Source: Symsagittifera roscoffensis (taxonomy: Eukaryota > Xenacoelomorpha > Acoela > Convolutidae). From it: a stretch of 64,000 nt of DNA. The notes beneath the pieces were generated by a model that was not told the DNA's origin, made no database searches, and saw nothing but the letters and a program-made list of their open reading frames with translations. Below are positions 24,366 through 36,600 of this stretch, one piece after another. The first letter of the stretch is position 1. Each line of letters opens with the position of its first letter. Location: the NCBI RefSeq assembly GCF_963678635.1, contig NC_087068.1:26972318-27036317 (forward strand), read 5' to 3'. A program made the translations under genes and the position numbers.

Positions 24366-25194
24366 TCAAAAAGTTGACTGCTGGGACAAAAAAGTTCTGA
24401 TCAGCTGAAGTAGTTCTTTCTTCACGTTGTCGGGTACAAGTGCTCTTCCTTTTGGGGTTATTTCGGCCACCAGATCCTCAACCTATAAACAACATGAGTG
24501 ACTACTAAATAGCTCAAATGCTACGTTTACGACGAGTGTTACAGTACGTTATAACCTGCTTCAAGTCTTCGATACAAAAAATACTGACTTAAAAAGACCG
24601 CGTAGCTATGTTTTTACATGTTGACAATACAAAGAAGAATCATGTCAAACAGACTAAGGGCAAATTATAAAGTAGACATAAGTCCCATGGTCTGTCCTCT
24701 CCGGGTCTCTCTTCATAAAGTAAGGTGCTAGAATATTCTTTGCTTTTATTTTTGTTAAAGCTTCTTGCTTTGGAATTATTTTGAGAAATAAATTTCTTTC
24801 TTCTTTCTTTCTTTCACACTATAAAAATTGATTTTAACTTTTGTAAAGTATTCAACTGTTGCAAAGTATTCAACTTTTATTTAATACGTATTTATTCTAC
24901 AAGTACCTCTGAGATAGAAGCGGATTTAGAGGAGGGATAGAAAGAGGGGGGGGGGGGGGGAGATGCTCCTGTTCCTGTTTCAGAAAGACAATCAATTACC
25001 TTAACGTTCTCGAGTCCCTTCTCTCTCACGACGTCTTTGCAGTGTGCTTTCAGTTGGTCTCGCCATCCACACTCAATCAGTCGCTTTCTCAGTTCGTTCT
25101 TGAGTCTCTCTCGCTCGCCCGACTTGACTAGTTTCTCATTGATTTGCGCTCTCAACTGAGCATCCTTGGCTCGCTTGTCACCAAAATCCGCCAT
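24366..25194 (-). CDS. ENY2: ENY2 (SAGA deubiquitinase module / TREX-2 subunit), two coding exons
   Basis: Coding exons 25194-25000 (65 codons) and 24482-24366 (38 codons plus stop) join in phase 0 across a 517-bp intron (AACGTTAAG|GTAATT..TTTATAG|GTTGAG), giving a 103-residue protein, the usual size of this small family (about 100). ENY2 (yeast Sus1) is a nuclear helical protein shared by the SAGA deubiquitinase module and the TREX-2 export complex, linking transcription to mRNA export. Highly conserved blocks are plain: [54 protein letters not shown] and [12 protein letters not shown]. The start Met lies only 5 nt after an acceptor (TTTATTTTCAG|ATATTATGG), implying a non-coding or spliced-leader 5' exon. 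Reading past the donor gives a false extension through a poly-G run. Confidence 0.96.
24946..24960 (+). repeat. Poly-G tract (15 G)
   Basis: Fifteen consecutive G on the plus strand (C on the transcript) inside the ENY2 intron, about 40 nt downstream of the donor. Such a tract is prone to length change and to sequencing error. Confidence 0.85.
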
Positions 25195-25429
25195 AATATC
25201 TGAAAATAAACACATGCAGTTCAGATTATTTGGATTTGGCTTCGTTATTCTGAAACTTCGTCCATTACATGACTAAATGTCATTCCGAGTACTTCATTAA
25301 GGAGGAAGAAACTATGACACAGAAGTGTTTTTGAAGCTATTCAGGTTGCCTCAAAAAACGCGCGGAGGGCATCAAATGTGACATTAAAACAAAGCCATAC
25401 CAGCCGTGCTTAGGCTTCCAAAAATATCT

Positions 25430-25740
25430 TTGTTTCGAGAAAACCTGACTCGTTTTTTGAAAAAATCTCAGCCTTCGAAATTCGAAGAAAAAAAATAGAC
25501 GAACTTAAACTTTTTTGAATTTCAAGAACAATTGAAAATTGACAATTTTTTCATTAAATTAACCCAATTTGAGAAAACTGGATCAATGCGTATAGAGTTC
25601 ATTTCGCAGGGAAATATGATAATTAAATTTCACATTCGAAACTAGAAGTCGAACATGTTTTTCGTGACCTTTACAATTTTGCTGTTCGATAGTGAAGTTT
25701 GCCTTCCTTTAACCAATGGAAATGCACTGATCAAATTTTG
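25430..25740. mobile_element. MITE family 3, copy 5 (partial)
   Basis: Shares ACCTGACTCGTTTTTTGAAA, AATTTGAGAAAACTGGATCAA, AACTAGAAGTCGAACATGTT and TGACCTTTACAATTTTGCTG with the other copies, but neither terminal inverted repeat is recognisable. Confidence 0.55.
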
Positions 25741-25868
25741 GACTTTCTAATAAAAAAAAATTGATAATTGATAAAAGTTGGTAATTTAATTCTGATAAAA
25801 GTCTCAGTAAATTGTACCAGTACAACCCTCCCGTTTTTGGGAGCGCAGAAAGCAAAGAACGCTTAGAA

Positions 25869-25874
25869 TTTATT
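25869..25874 (-). terminator. Possible polyadenylation signal of the 7TM receptor gene
   Basis: AATAAA on the minus strand 250 nt after the receptor stop codon. Weak evidence on its own, as the flank is AT-rich. Confidence 0.3.
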
Positions 25875-26123
25875 TGCCTGATATAGTCCTCAAACATTTG
25901 TTCTTCGTAACTTAAAAAACAATAAGAAAGGAATGGTTTCAATTATTGCAATACAGATATGCTTACTCTAAAGTTGGTCAGTTGAAAATGATGTGCAGGG
26001 AAAACTAAACTAGGTTTCCATTCGAACCAAAGTTTTGCAATCATATTGCAAAGGTGATGACAAATTGACAACTATACAACCCTCTTCTACTACTTGTGTA
26101 AAAAATACATTGTCGAGTTACTC

Positions 26124-29100
26124 TCAACGGCTCTCGTCTATGTTTTGATCGTTCATTGAGAGCGCAAAATAAGCACCTCCCAGGACCAAACCCATATACG
26201 ACTGTGCAAACAACGCCACCACCATCAGAACTTCATTGTCCACATACGCTGGCATCATAGTCAACATGTATTCCACGAAGAGGAGCGGAAACATGACCAC
26301 GTACTTCACTTGATGCGGGTTCGACAAAGACCCAATTGACATATTGACTCCAGTTAAGACCAGAAGGTAAAAATTGAGTCCAATTGGAACCACAATGAAG
26401 GGTACTTCCCAGTATAGAGGAGCATACCAGCATATATTTGTAGAAGTATACAACCAGAAGAGTCCGAAACGCCCCATAGACATCATAGCACCAACGAGAG
26501 TTACAAGGAGAGGTGCAACCCAGCTTGACATCATGTAGAGAAACGGAGGCATCAAATCACGACGCTCCAGTTGCAAATCGTAACCCATCACGAAAACCCA
26601 CATAAACGCCGAATCTTGACAGAAATGCATGAAGGGTGCTAAGACACTGCAACGAGTGAAGAACTTAACACAATGGAACCCTTGTTTAAACCAAATGAAT
26701 ATCAAAACAATCATCGCGTTTGTCTCGAACGAGCTCGTTTTCCTGTCATTCATAGCTGATCTTTTCAAGACGATCAGAATGGCAAAGAAAACAAACGAGA
26801 GAGCCCAACCAGTAAAATACGCAATCTTGATAACCAGTTCATGGCTATCTTTGTTGAATTTGCAACCTAATGGTTGCTCGCGAATTTCAAAATCATTAGA
26901 GTGAAAAACTTCCTTGGCGAGTCTTTGAACACAATTCGGAGTTTTCGACACAGACCAACATAGATCATCAAGAGGTAACATATCACAGACGTCCATTTCG
27001 TACAATCTCGAATTCTGTCCGAACGTCATCCGCATTTTCTCGCCCGGCAGAACTTGAATACTGTATCGCTCTCCATGTACGGTCAAATTCCATTGCTCGC
27101 TTCTGTCGTTTGCATCTTCTAGAAGTTTTAGTTCTGCATTGTCTGACATCCAGAAATAGGAAAGCCCTTCCAGACAGCTTGTCAACCCTGAAATGTTCAA
27201 TTATAAGACAATTATGGGTTTGATTTCTTGACTTACGCACGGTTTGACAAAAATGGATGAGATCTATGGACACTTCGGACAAAAAGCTTTTACCGCCGAT
27301 TCGCAATTTCAAAAAATGTTAAGTACAAACCTGCAGTGTCAGAGCGATTTACAGCACACCGACGCACATATGCTCCTGTCTCGACATTAATTCGGAATAA
27401 ACTGTCACAACTCTTGGCCATTTTATCCCACATCTTCGCCACCTTAAGAAAAACGTAAGAAATGTACGTAATATATTGAAACTGAATTGACTGAACTAAT
27501 ATGTTAACAGGATCACAAGGTCAGATTTATGGGTTTAGAAGGGGAATGCAGACACCCCTCTCTTAATAATTCGATCACATCACAATCACAGTCCTTTTTT
27601 AAGCAATCCATTGTTGACGACACAACCATTAGAAACCAACACTCATCCCCTCTTTCTCTGCAACATTGAATGGGTAGCGATTAAAAACAATTTTGTGGCT
27701 TACCTGTTGGGACACTTTTCTGTCTCTTGATTGGGGAGGGGGTCCAATTGAGCCCGTCTCACAAAAGTAAGAAACATCCCAGAGTCTCACTTCTTTGAGA
27801 GACATGCCATTGCACACTGCACAGAAGGAATTCATGTATGACATGCCTAAATAATAAATTCTCATCATAAAAAAAGACTTCTGTCATTTATTTATTATCC
27901 AATTAATATGTCGTTCAGCTTCATAGTGGAAATCGTTTAGTTGGTTGTAAGTAAGAGGGAAACGTTCGTTTGATTTTCTTTTTGAAGTGTTTTCAAGTCG
28001 AAACAAATCCAATGCAACTAACCCGAATTAATGTGAACAACTGGAATAGACTCTAATACATCTCCAGTTCTCACTGCTGATCCATTGCACATCTCCCGGC
28101 CAAACGAGCCCACTCCAGTGAGTGACCAAGTAATGTTCAAGTCTGGACAGGAGTTCACGACGTAGAAGCGATTGTCCCAGTCGTCGGCTGAACAGAAAAT
28201 TTTCAAATGAAAGGAAAAGAAAGATAAGCCATGCTAAAACAATGATTTTCTCCTCTCAACACTTTTTATCCCCCACCCACACACCACGTTTACAAAATAT
28301 CCATCAAGAACAATAATTTATTTCTCATAGCTACAAATTACATTACATACTTCAAAAAAATCACAAGCAACATATTAACAGTAAATTGAAACTCGGAGTG
28401 GACAGCTGACGAACCCATTGGGTTGGGATTACTGGGTATAGGTTATAACGAGGAAAAAAGGAGAGAAAAAAGAGAAGGCAAAAACTAAAACTTCAACTAC
28501 TTGTAAAATTTTTCATAGTAATGCGATCTTCTGACATTGCCCAACATGATGAGTTTTATATCCAATTGGTATAATCTAATTCGAGAACAGATAATTTTTT
28601 TGCTTTAAAAACCCGTTTTGGATGTCGCAATTCTGAAATCTCGCTAGTCGTAGCACCTACTAGCCGGTTCAATTACGAAACTTGAACTTGTTCACTTTGA
28701 ACTTACTGCCTCTACTAACTGTGGCATCCCCTAGAGCCCCCATAGCACCAATGGTACTAAATTGATTACTTACTGGCGCCTGCAAAATCTTGGGCGCGGT
28801 CGGAATAACAACAACAACCAAAAAAAGGTCAAGTTATCAGTACTTTTGAATAGTTGGCTAGAAAATCAGTCAGGAAACTCAATGAACATACCTTCATTGC
28901 AATTCAGTCTATCTTTCCATGGACTACGTTCAGTTTCGTCACCCCCAACATCGTTCGGTTCAAGGGTCAGACCAGACACCGATTGGTTGAGACTGACGAC
29001 TGTCGCATTCTCAGCAAGTGCACACAACGTCGAGAAATCAGAACAGCAGTCTTCAAATCTGAAAAATATATTTATTAAATTTAGTTAACAGGTTGCAGTA

Positions 29101-31717
29101 AAGTCAGCAAAAAAAGTTTTGAACGCTCGTTTTACACAAATAAACAAGGATAGCAAGTTACTGTGCAAGTACCACAGAATGTTCCGACCATAGTCTTTAG
29201 AAACTACAAAAAAATATTAGTGCAGATTTTTCTGCGTGGTGTCATAAAAGGATCTGACGTAGAAATATAATTTAGGCATATTCGACAGTCATAGTAAAGT
29301 AGGCAAATTGGAAAAAAAATTGTAAAACAAATGAAAAAAAAATTCTGTTCAATATTCTTTTTAAAAACTTGCTTCCAAAAATGGCGTTGAACACTCCAAA
29401 AACGAATTTTACTTGCTTGAAGATAATTTTTTGGGGCTTAATTTAAGCATAAATAAGCCTAAGCCTGCTCGCTCGCTTTTTTGCTCGAAATTGAAATAAA
29501 AATCAACCAGTTTTTCTCGGTGCTTCAAAATTGAGACGCAGATTGAAAATATTGCTTGAGATTGAAATTGAGACGTTTTCTAGGTTACAGGAACTTTCAT
29601 TTGTCCAGCATCATTCCGAAGCAGTATAGGACTAAAATTTACGTTTTTAGGACTACAGGACAAAAACTTTATTTTAGGGAGTGATTGGAACAAATACAAG
29701 CACAAAAAAATTCAACGATAAAAATGAAGTCAAGCGATTAAACTGATAATAATTTTGGGGTAAAACTGCATGCCAAACTTGTACTCTGATTTTTTTCTAT
29801 CTATGTTTCTTTCCTCTATTTTCTGTCTATGTTTCGTTATTCAGATATATTTCCGAGATATAACAAAAATTCGACGCGACGGATTTTTATGATAGCAGCT
29901 ATAATATATCTGAACTGAAAATTATAATTTTTTTCTAATTGTTCCGACTTTCGATACTAAATTAACGGAATATTTGTGCTCGGGTGGGGTTTTTTTTTCT
30001 TCAGACAAATTTCGACTTTTTAACTTGCCTTTTTTGACGGAACTTTTTTATATCATTCAAAAGGTATTGTTGTCCTCAGCTTAAATTTGAAAAGATATTT
30101 TACCTGTGATCGTTTTTCGTAAAGTTATGAGGGTTTAAAGATTGCCATTTTGACCAAGTTGGGACAATTAACGCGCGATATAATTCGCGCTATTAACGCG
30201 TAAGCGGAGATTTAATCCGTCTTATAAATTGTTCCAAATTGGTTGAACGAAGCTTATTTGCCATAATTGATTTGTTACACGGAACGAAATCTATCTTATT
30301 GTACGTTATATGGCGTGTGGGGGGATGGTTTTTATAAAAAACTTCAAATTTTAGGGAAAAAAAATTTCATTTCATTTAATTTTTTCATGTTATTACTGCT
30401 GCTCAATAAACCTTAAAAGCCAGTCGGAACATTCAGGGCTTCGCCCTGATACGAGCAGTCTTGTTTGTTTTTCTGGCCACTTCAGAAAGCAAAAAAAAAA
30501 AATTTCCTTAAGTTTATTTTAATACCCGTTTTGACTACATCAAGGAAAGCTTGTAAGGATTAAGTGGGGTATCATTTTAAAGACCCTTCAGCCGTGATAA
30601 AGAATCATGCTTTACATACTTGATAAATGGGTCTGTCTGAATTGTTACGATTTTCAGATGAATTTTAGGAACCTGGGTGACACTTATTATGTTCTACTGC
30701 AGATTTTACGTTTTACCTGTAATTACCTCTCATTCTGCAGTTTTTTAACCTAAATTAATCGCTTTTAAATTAAAAAAAAATGAACAAGACATTTATTTAG
30801 AAAATTAACTAAGGTTTTGAAAATTTTCACTCATTTTAGAACTTATTCACTTAAATCATGATGCTCGAAACATTTTGTGCAACTTCCACAGCAACTGACT
30901 ATCCTTGTTGATGCTCAATAAACAAACAAGTATTCGGCTCACTAACCCGCTAGTGCTTCTAGTTTAAAAAGTGAATAAGATTGCTTGTATGATGACAAAG
31001 CACTGAATGTTTTGACTGCCGCATAGTATGAGTAGGTGTCCTTTTAGTAAATTTTCGCGAATCAGACAAGTAAGAACGAGTATAAATAGCAAATATAGCT
31101 AATAGACACTGGGAAAAGAGTCAATGAACGCAAGGAAACTTAAAAACACTGACTCGATTTTTAAAAAACTAACTCAATTTGAGAAAACTGGATCAAAAAG
31201 TAGGGTTACTGTTCCGCTGGGAAATCTGAAAATTAAAATCCACTTTCGAAATTAGAAGTGGATCACCTTTTTCGCGACCGTCACACTTTCTACTCGGTTG
31301 TGAAGTTTGCATTCCTTTCAACGAAGTAAAAGACCTGAACTAAAAACTTCTTTACTAAACAGTTAGACATTCAATATCTGACAAAAATATCAAGTTACTA
31401 CCTCGGCTGGAGAAAATTTTGGAAACACAAAAAAATTTGGAAACTCGGATTATTTGAGACCATCCATGTCAACCTGATTATGGCCAATTCATAACTATTA
31501 CTTACGCCATGCAGCTATAGTCGCAATAACAGTGGACCATGTTAGTAGCTGTCCGATCAGCTTGACCCAAACATTTCACATTTTCGAGGTCAAAATCAGA
31601 GCACAGCTCAGGGCATGATTCACCACTACTCTCAGATAAAATATGCAAATAGCCCAGTAAATTTATAAATATAACATATCGCGGCGCAAAATTATAATTG
31701 CAGAAAACGGTTCTCAT
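26124..31717 (-). CDS. Seven-transmembrane receptor with N-terminal somatomedin-B domain, six exons
   Basis: Exons 31717-31506, 29058-28892, 28187-28023, 27846-27704, 27442-27331 and 27187-26124 all have GT-AG borders and matching phases (2,1,1,0,1) and give 620 residues. Residues 1-30 look like a signal peptide or anchor. Residues 35-83 carry C35-x3-C39, C63-x-C65-x3-C69-x5-CC-x6-C83: the eight cysteines of a somatomedin-B domain with normal spacing except a longer loop after C39, which holds an extra Cys49. A Cys-containing ectodomain of about 290 residues with N-glycosylation sites follows. The last exon encodes seven hydrophobic segments (TM1 near VIKIAYFTGWALSF, TM3 near HFCQDSAFMWVFVMGYD, TM5 near VPFIVVPIGLNFYLL) most like secretin/methuselah-type class B receptors. 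I see no GPS cleavage motif. Ligand unknown. Intron 1 (2.4 kb) contains three mobile-element copies. Confidence 0.85.
29140..29520 (-). repeat. Dispersed repeat family 2, copy 2 (in receptor intron 1)
   Basis: Aligns end to end with 7990-8445 on the other strand. On the minus strand it ends in GGTCGGAACATTCTGTGGTA and CTATCCTTGTTTA, the same 3' signature as copy 1. Confidence 0.6.
29940..30465 (+). mobile_element. Helentron-like non-autonomous element, copy D (in receptor intron 1)
   Basis: Complete copy in the same orientation as copy B: TGTTCCGACTTTCGATAC start, TTAACGCGCGATATAATTCG core, AGTCGGAACATTC, CAGGGCTTCGCCCTG hairpin and AGTCTTGTT end. It is antisense to the host receptor gene. 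Confidence 0.75.
30860..30925 (+). repeat. Fragment of repeat family 2 (3' end)
   Basis: TTGTGCAACTTCCACAGCAACTGACTATCCTTGTT resembles the 3' end of family 2 (given here as adjoining blocks TTGTGCAACTTCCACAG and ACTATCCTTGTT). Confidence 0.35.
31117..31375. mobile_element. MITE family 3, copy 4 (right end lost)
   Basis: Starts with an intact AGAGTCAATGAACGCAAGG, keeps ACTGACTCGATTTTT, TCCGCTGGGAAATCTGAAAA and AGAAGTGGATCACC, then stops matching near 31375 without the right inverted repeat. It lies in receptor intron 1. Confidence 0.6.
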
Positions 31718-33400
31718 TATTGATTGAAAAAGATGAAAAATGGAAAGGAAGTTTGCTGCGTATTCAATAGGAATTCAGTTAACTGAACACCGTTGGAATT
31801 AAAAGCAAACACGAAAATTATAGTTTGAAGTCGCGCAAACTCGTATTTCTCAAACAACACCAAGTCAGGAAATATGATGAAAATTTGTAGTCAGGGAAAA
31901 ACTGATTGTCTCAAAACCAAACCAAAACATTGAAGGTTTCTTGTTTCTATTTTAGTCACAGTGGGCAGCAAAAAAAGTTGCTTTTTATTATCTCTATTGA
32001 AGCTACATTAAGCGAGATTGATTAGCTTCTTAAAAATTACAATTTTAATAAGTTAAGGGAGTTTAAATCGAAATTGGCACACATCGGTGACTTTATGGTT
32101 AGTGATGTTGAAACAGACAAAACGACTGAGCATTTACTACACGTCTGTTCAGTGCTATTTAATCTAGGCAATTTTTTAATCTTTCAGGGAAAGGGGAAGC
32201 GCAAATGAGCACTACTGAAAAAGTAATAATAAAAAGACAGGGTCGTTACTTTTTTAAAGAAACCAATATAATATCAAAGACTGCGGTAGAGGATTTAGAA
32301 AGGGGGTTTCAGCGGTGCGGACATCTCACTCCCCTCAGGGATTCGAGCCTTTGCTTCAAGGTCCCCCTTGGTGGTACATTTTAAGACATCAATTTTCGGC
32401 CACCGACCATAAAAATTTCCATACTGTTTTGAGAAAGCTCGGAAAAGCAAAAAAAAAGAGAGAATGAAAGAAACAAAGAATAAAAAAACAAGGCATTTCT
32501 TAATATGTACAATTGATCAACAATAAGAATTGTCAGGCCTAACACAGTAAATTGAAAGTGGAAAAATCAAAAGCGTTTCACGGTACCTTAATTAGAAAAG
32601 GATTTGATATTCCATGTCTCATCAAAGCTTAGCAGAACCCTAGAAATTTCAAGCAATTGTAAGTAATGTTTAATAAAAGGCTTTTAAAAAGGAAGCTAAG
32701 AAGTTGTTTTTAGTTTTTCAGGAAATAAATTAAACCAGTGGCAGGAATAAAACAAAAAAGCTGGCCTTTGAGTTTATACCCATGATTGAATTAAACAATA
32801 ACTCCTCGTTAGTGTGATTTTAACTTGCAGTATTCATAAAGCTGCCATTTATTGTTTTGTTTTTTAACCTCACTAAGAACTATACTCTATAATAGTGTAA
32901 CTCTTATCCAAGAATACAAGATAGCGTATTTTTTAGACAAGCTATCTCTGTCAATGTTACCGCCATTTTAAGTAGGACAATGTTAAATGCAAGAACCCTC
33001 TTAAGTTTATTGGCGAAAATAAAAGTTAAGTACATCCAAAACTACGCCTACGTACTTAGTAGTCACTGAAAGTACGGGCAAAAATCTATTTAAGTAATCG
33101 TAATATTAAAAAAATAATTGAAACAAAAACAAATATCACAACGCCGAGTTGATAATCATCGTTATCACCAAAATCATCTTTTATTTTGCTTGTTCAACAT
33201 CACGACGACAAACCCGTTGGTATTACAATAACCAATCAACTCTAAATTTATATTTCACCATTTTCAAATCATTTCTCGGTAATTTGGTTGCATGGGGAAC
33301 TTCACAAGAAGAAGAAGAAGAAAGAACACTTGAATTACTATACAATAAAACGCCGAGGCATCAGTGTAGCAAAGTGTAAATAATAAAATTGGTTATAAAT
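31718..33400. other. 5' flank of the receptor gene, no other gene recognised
   Basis: AT-rich DNA containing the presumed receptor promoter. Nothing here could be tied to a known element. A B-box-like GGCTCGAATCCC occurs on the minus strand near 32340 without a matching A box. Confidence 0.45.
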
Positions 33401-33678
33401 TCATTGGTTACATCAAACAAAAACAAAACATCAGAAAACAAGCAATAAACAAAACAAAAAAAAACAAAATCGGTTACAGTTCGGAAATTGGTTGATTAAA
33501 GTATATGAAGTTTCGGATACTATAGAAAATTAAAGATTTAAGAATTAGGAACAAGCTGGTAATAAAACTTTACAAACAATTTTACAGATAGTCCAATTAT
33601 ACAACGTATATGCAGAGTATATACAGTTTCTCTTTCAAGCAATGTGTGAAAAATTAAACTGAATTAAAAAATATAGAA

Positions 33679-36600
33679 CTAGCAAAAACGGTAATCACGC
33701 CACGTATTTGTATTAGTACATATAGGATTGTTTCTCAATTCACTCACGTAAAATTCTTTCAATTTTTTCTTGAATTCTGTTTTCGATTTTTCTAAATTGC
33801 GCAAAATTATGGGCAGTGAATTCCATTTTTTAGAAGTCAAATGAAAAAATGATTTTTGTAGAGAAGCAGTCGAACAATGTTTGTCAAAAATAATTTGTTT
33901 CGTTCTTTCGTTGAGCCTATAATTGGCAGTCGGTAGTCTCAGTGTATTTTCAAAAGCCTTCTTTTTGTTTGTAAGATATTGGTATAAGTATGTTATACAC
34001 TTTAACTCAATTCTTTTCTCGATTCCAATGAACGATTTGCTAATGCGAAGAAGGGAAGAAGATTTAAAATTCGATCTGAAATATGTTCTTTTTAGCGCCC
34101 AGTTCAACTGTTTCTCCAGAGATAGCATCAAAGTAGCATTAATTTGTTGTAAAAAAATTGCTGAATAATCTAAATGTGATAAAACAAGACAATGAAGCAA
34201 GGCAACTAATGATATTGTCGGCAGTTGTTGTCCAATTGTATCAATAGTTTTAATCCCTTGGGCCATTTTTTGGAGAATTGTTTTGATTTGAGCATGAAAA
34301 GATAAACTTGAATCAAGAATTATGCCTAAATATTTGCATTCTGATTTTTTGGCTACATAATGCCCACTAATTACTAGTTTATCAGTATCCACATTTTTGC
34401 TATCATTTTTTTGACAAAATGTTATAAATTCCGATTTAGATGCATTCAGATTCAATTGGTTCTCTGCAAAAAATTCCGTTAGATTATTGAGTGATTTTTG
34501 CAATCGATTCAAAGCATCCTCAGAAATTATAGAAGAGGAAAAAACCATACAGTCGTCAGCATATTGAACTAAAGTACAACCCTCATATAATCGCTCTTGT
34601 ATGTCATTAACATAAATATTGAACAACAACGGACCAAGTACCGTTCCTTGTGGGACACCTCGTTTTATTTCAATCCAGTCTGAAAAAATTCCATTGACGT
34701 TTACTCTTTGAATACGTTTGTTTAGGAAGCTAGCAATTAAAGCATTTGCTCCATTTGAAAAACCGAGAGAAAGCATTTTTTCAATTAAAACTTCATGCGA
34801 AATAGAATCAAAAGCCTTGGACAGATCTAATAAAGCTGCATGTACGATTTTTTTTGAATCTATTTGATTTCGAATACTTTCTGTCACATAAACAAGAGCA
34901 TCTTGTGTTGAAATGTTTTTGCGAAATCCGATTTGAAATGGTGTCATTATTTGAAATTTGTCAAGATGTTCTGTTATTTGGGCATGTAAAATTTTTTCAA
35001 AAATTTTAGAAAAAGCACAAGTTATTGATATTGGCCGATAATTTTTTGCATCCATTGGGTCATCTTTTTTGAACAAAGGGGTTACGTTTGCTTTTTTCAG
35101 TTCGATCGGGAAAATGTTCTCATCTAAGCAAGTATTTATGACAAAAGTTAAATGTGGAACTATAACTGATTGACCGTCAATGATTGCCCAAGCAGGTACG
35201 GTACAAGGTCCGAGAGGTTTTCCAACATTGATTTTTCGAACTATATCAAAGCATTGCTTCACTGTAATGTGTTGAAAATGAAAAGATGCAGATTCAGAGG
35301 CAGATTTGTTGTAATTCGGAGGCTTTTTAGCGCCGAAAAATTCGCCTAAGTTTGAAAAAATATAATTTAAATGATTGGCAATTTTTTTGTCTTGGGTTAT
35401 CATTTCACTGAAGGAATTTCGTAGAACTGTAATTCGATGGTTGCCAGAACATGTACCTCTAACTTGGTTAATATATTTCCATTTTTGTTGGATAGTGCTG
35501 AGAAGTGAAAAACAATTTTTTGAATGATCGAATTGTTTACTTCTAATCAATTTGCTCATTTGATTACGTAAAAACTGGTACTTTGACCAATTATCGCTTG
35601 TGCTTTGACTGCGATATGATCTGAGTGAATTCTGTTTCTTAGTCAACAATTGCTGACATTCTGAATCGAACCATTCCGTTTTCAACACGTTTTTTGGTTT
35701 AAAATTACGAACAAACTTTTTTTCGATAGGAGCATGTTGCTGTAGAGCACAAGAAATTAAATAAATCATCGTCGAGAACATGTTTTGTGCGTCTGTACAT
35801 TGATATAAGAGATACCAAGGAAGAGCGGAGAGTGAATTGCAAAATTCATTTTTCTGATAATTTTTCTTATTGAAAGTCGTAATTATCCTCGGTAAAATTT
35901 TGCCGCATTTTATATCCGTCAAAATAAATGAAGCAAAATGGTCGATTTTATAAGGTGTATCAAAACAAAACTCAATGCCGTTTGTTTCATAGTCACTGAT
36001 TATGTAGTCGATATGAGTTTTTGTTGAGGAACTAATTCTGGTCTCATCGTTTGGACAAAAAACCTTCAATCCATATGGAATAATTATAGAATCTAAATTT
36101 TCTTTTTCTTTGCTATCCAGATAATTTATGTTATAATCACCCAAAAGCGTAATTTTATTAGAAACTGAAAAAGCATTATCTATGTTAAGCGTTAATTGTT
36201 CCAAAAAATCAATAAAGTTTGATCTGCTTGGGTTATAACACAAATTAACTAACATTTTTTCTTTACTCGAAATGTTAAATGTAGATTTGCACTCAACCCA
36301 CACTGACTCATATTTTTCTTTATCAAATAAATTTAGATCAGGCCTCAATTTCGGAGCCAATTTGACTGGTATATATAACAAAACGCCACCGCCTTTCTTT
36401 TTTACCGCTGATTGCCTATCATATCTGAACATCGCATGCGTTCTAGGTTGGAAATTCCATAAATTGTCACTATCTTCTTTTTTAAGCCACGTTTCGGAAA
36501 TTCCTATAATTGTGTTTTCGCCCATATCATCAAGAAATTTTTTCAATTGCATCCGTTTTCTAATAATACTTTGAAAATTCAAATGAACAAATTTAAGATT

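Noticed and set aside
24892-24999. Extension of ENY2 exon 1 into a Pro-rich tail
   Set aside because: It is translation of the intron through a poly-G run; the GT donor after AACGTTAAG and the conserved second exon at 24482-24366 show the true structure.
26629-26904. Plus-strand frames opposite the receptor, SCYL1 and PLE ORFs
   Set aside because: They are antisense shadows of strongly supported minus-strand genes and have no domains.
32290-32400. tRNA gene near a B-box-like GGCTCGAATCCC on the minus strand
   Set aside because: No A box at the right distance and no cloverleaf could be drawn.
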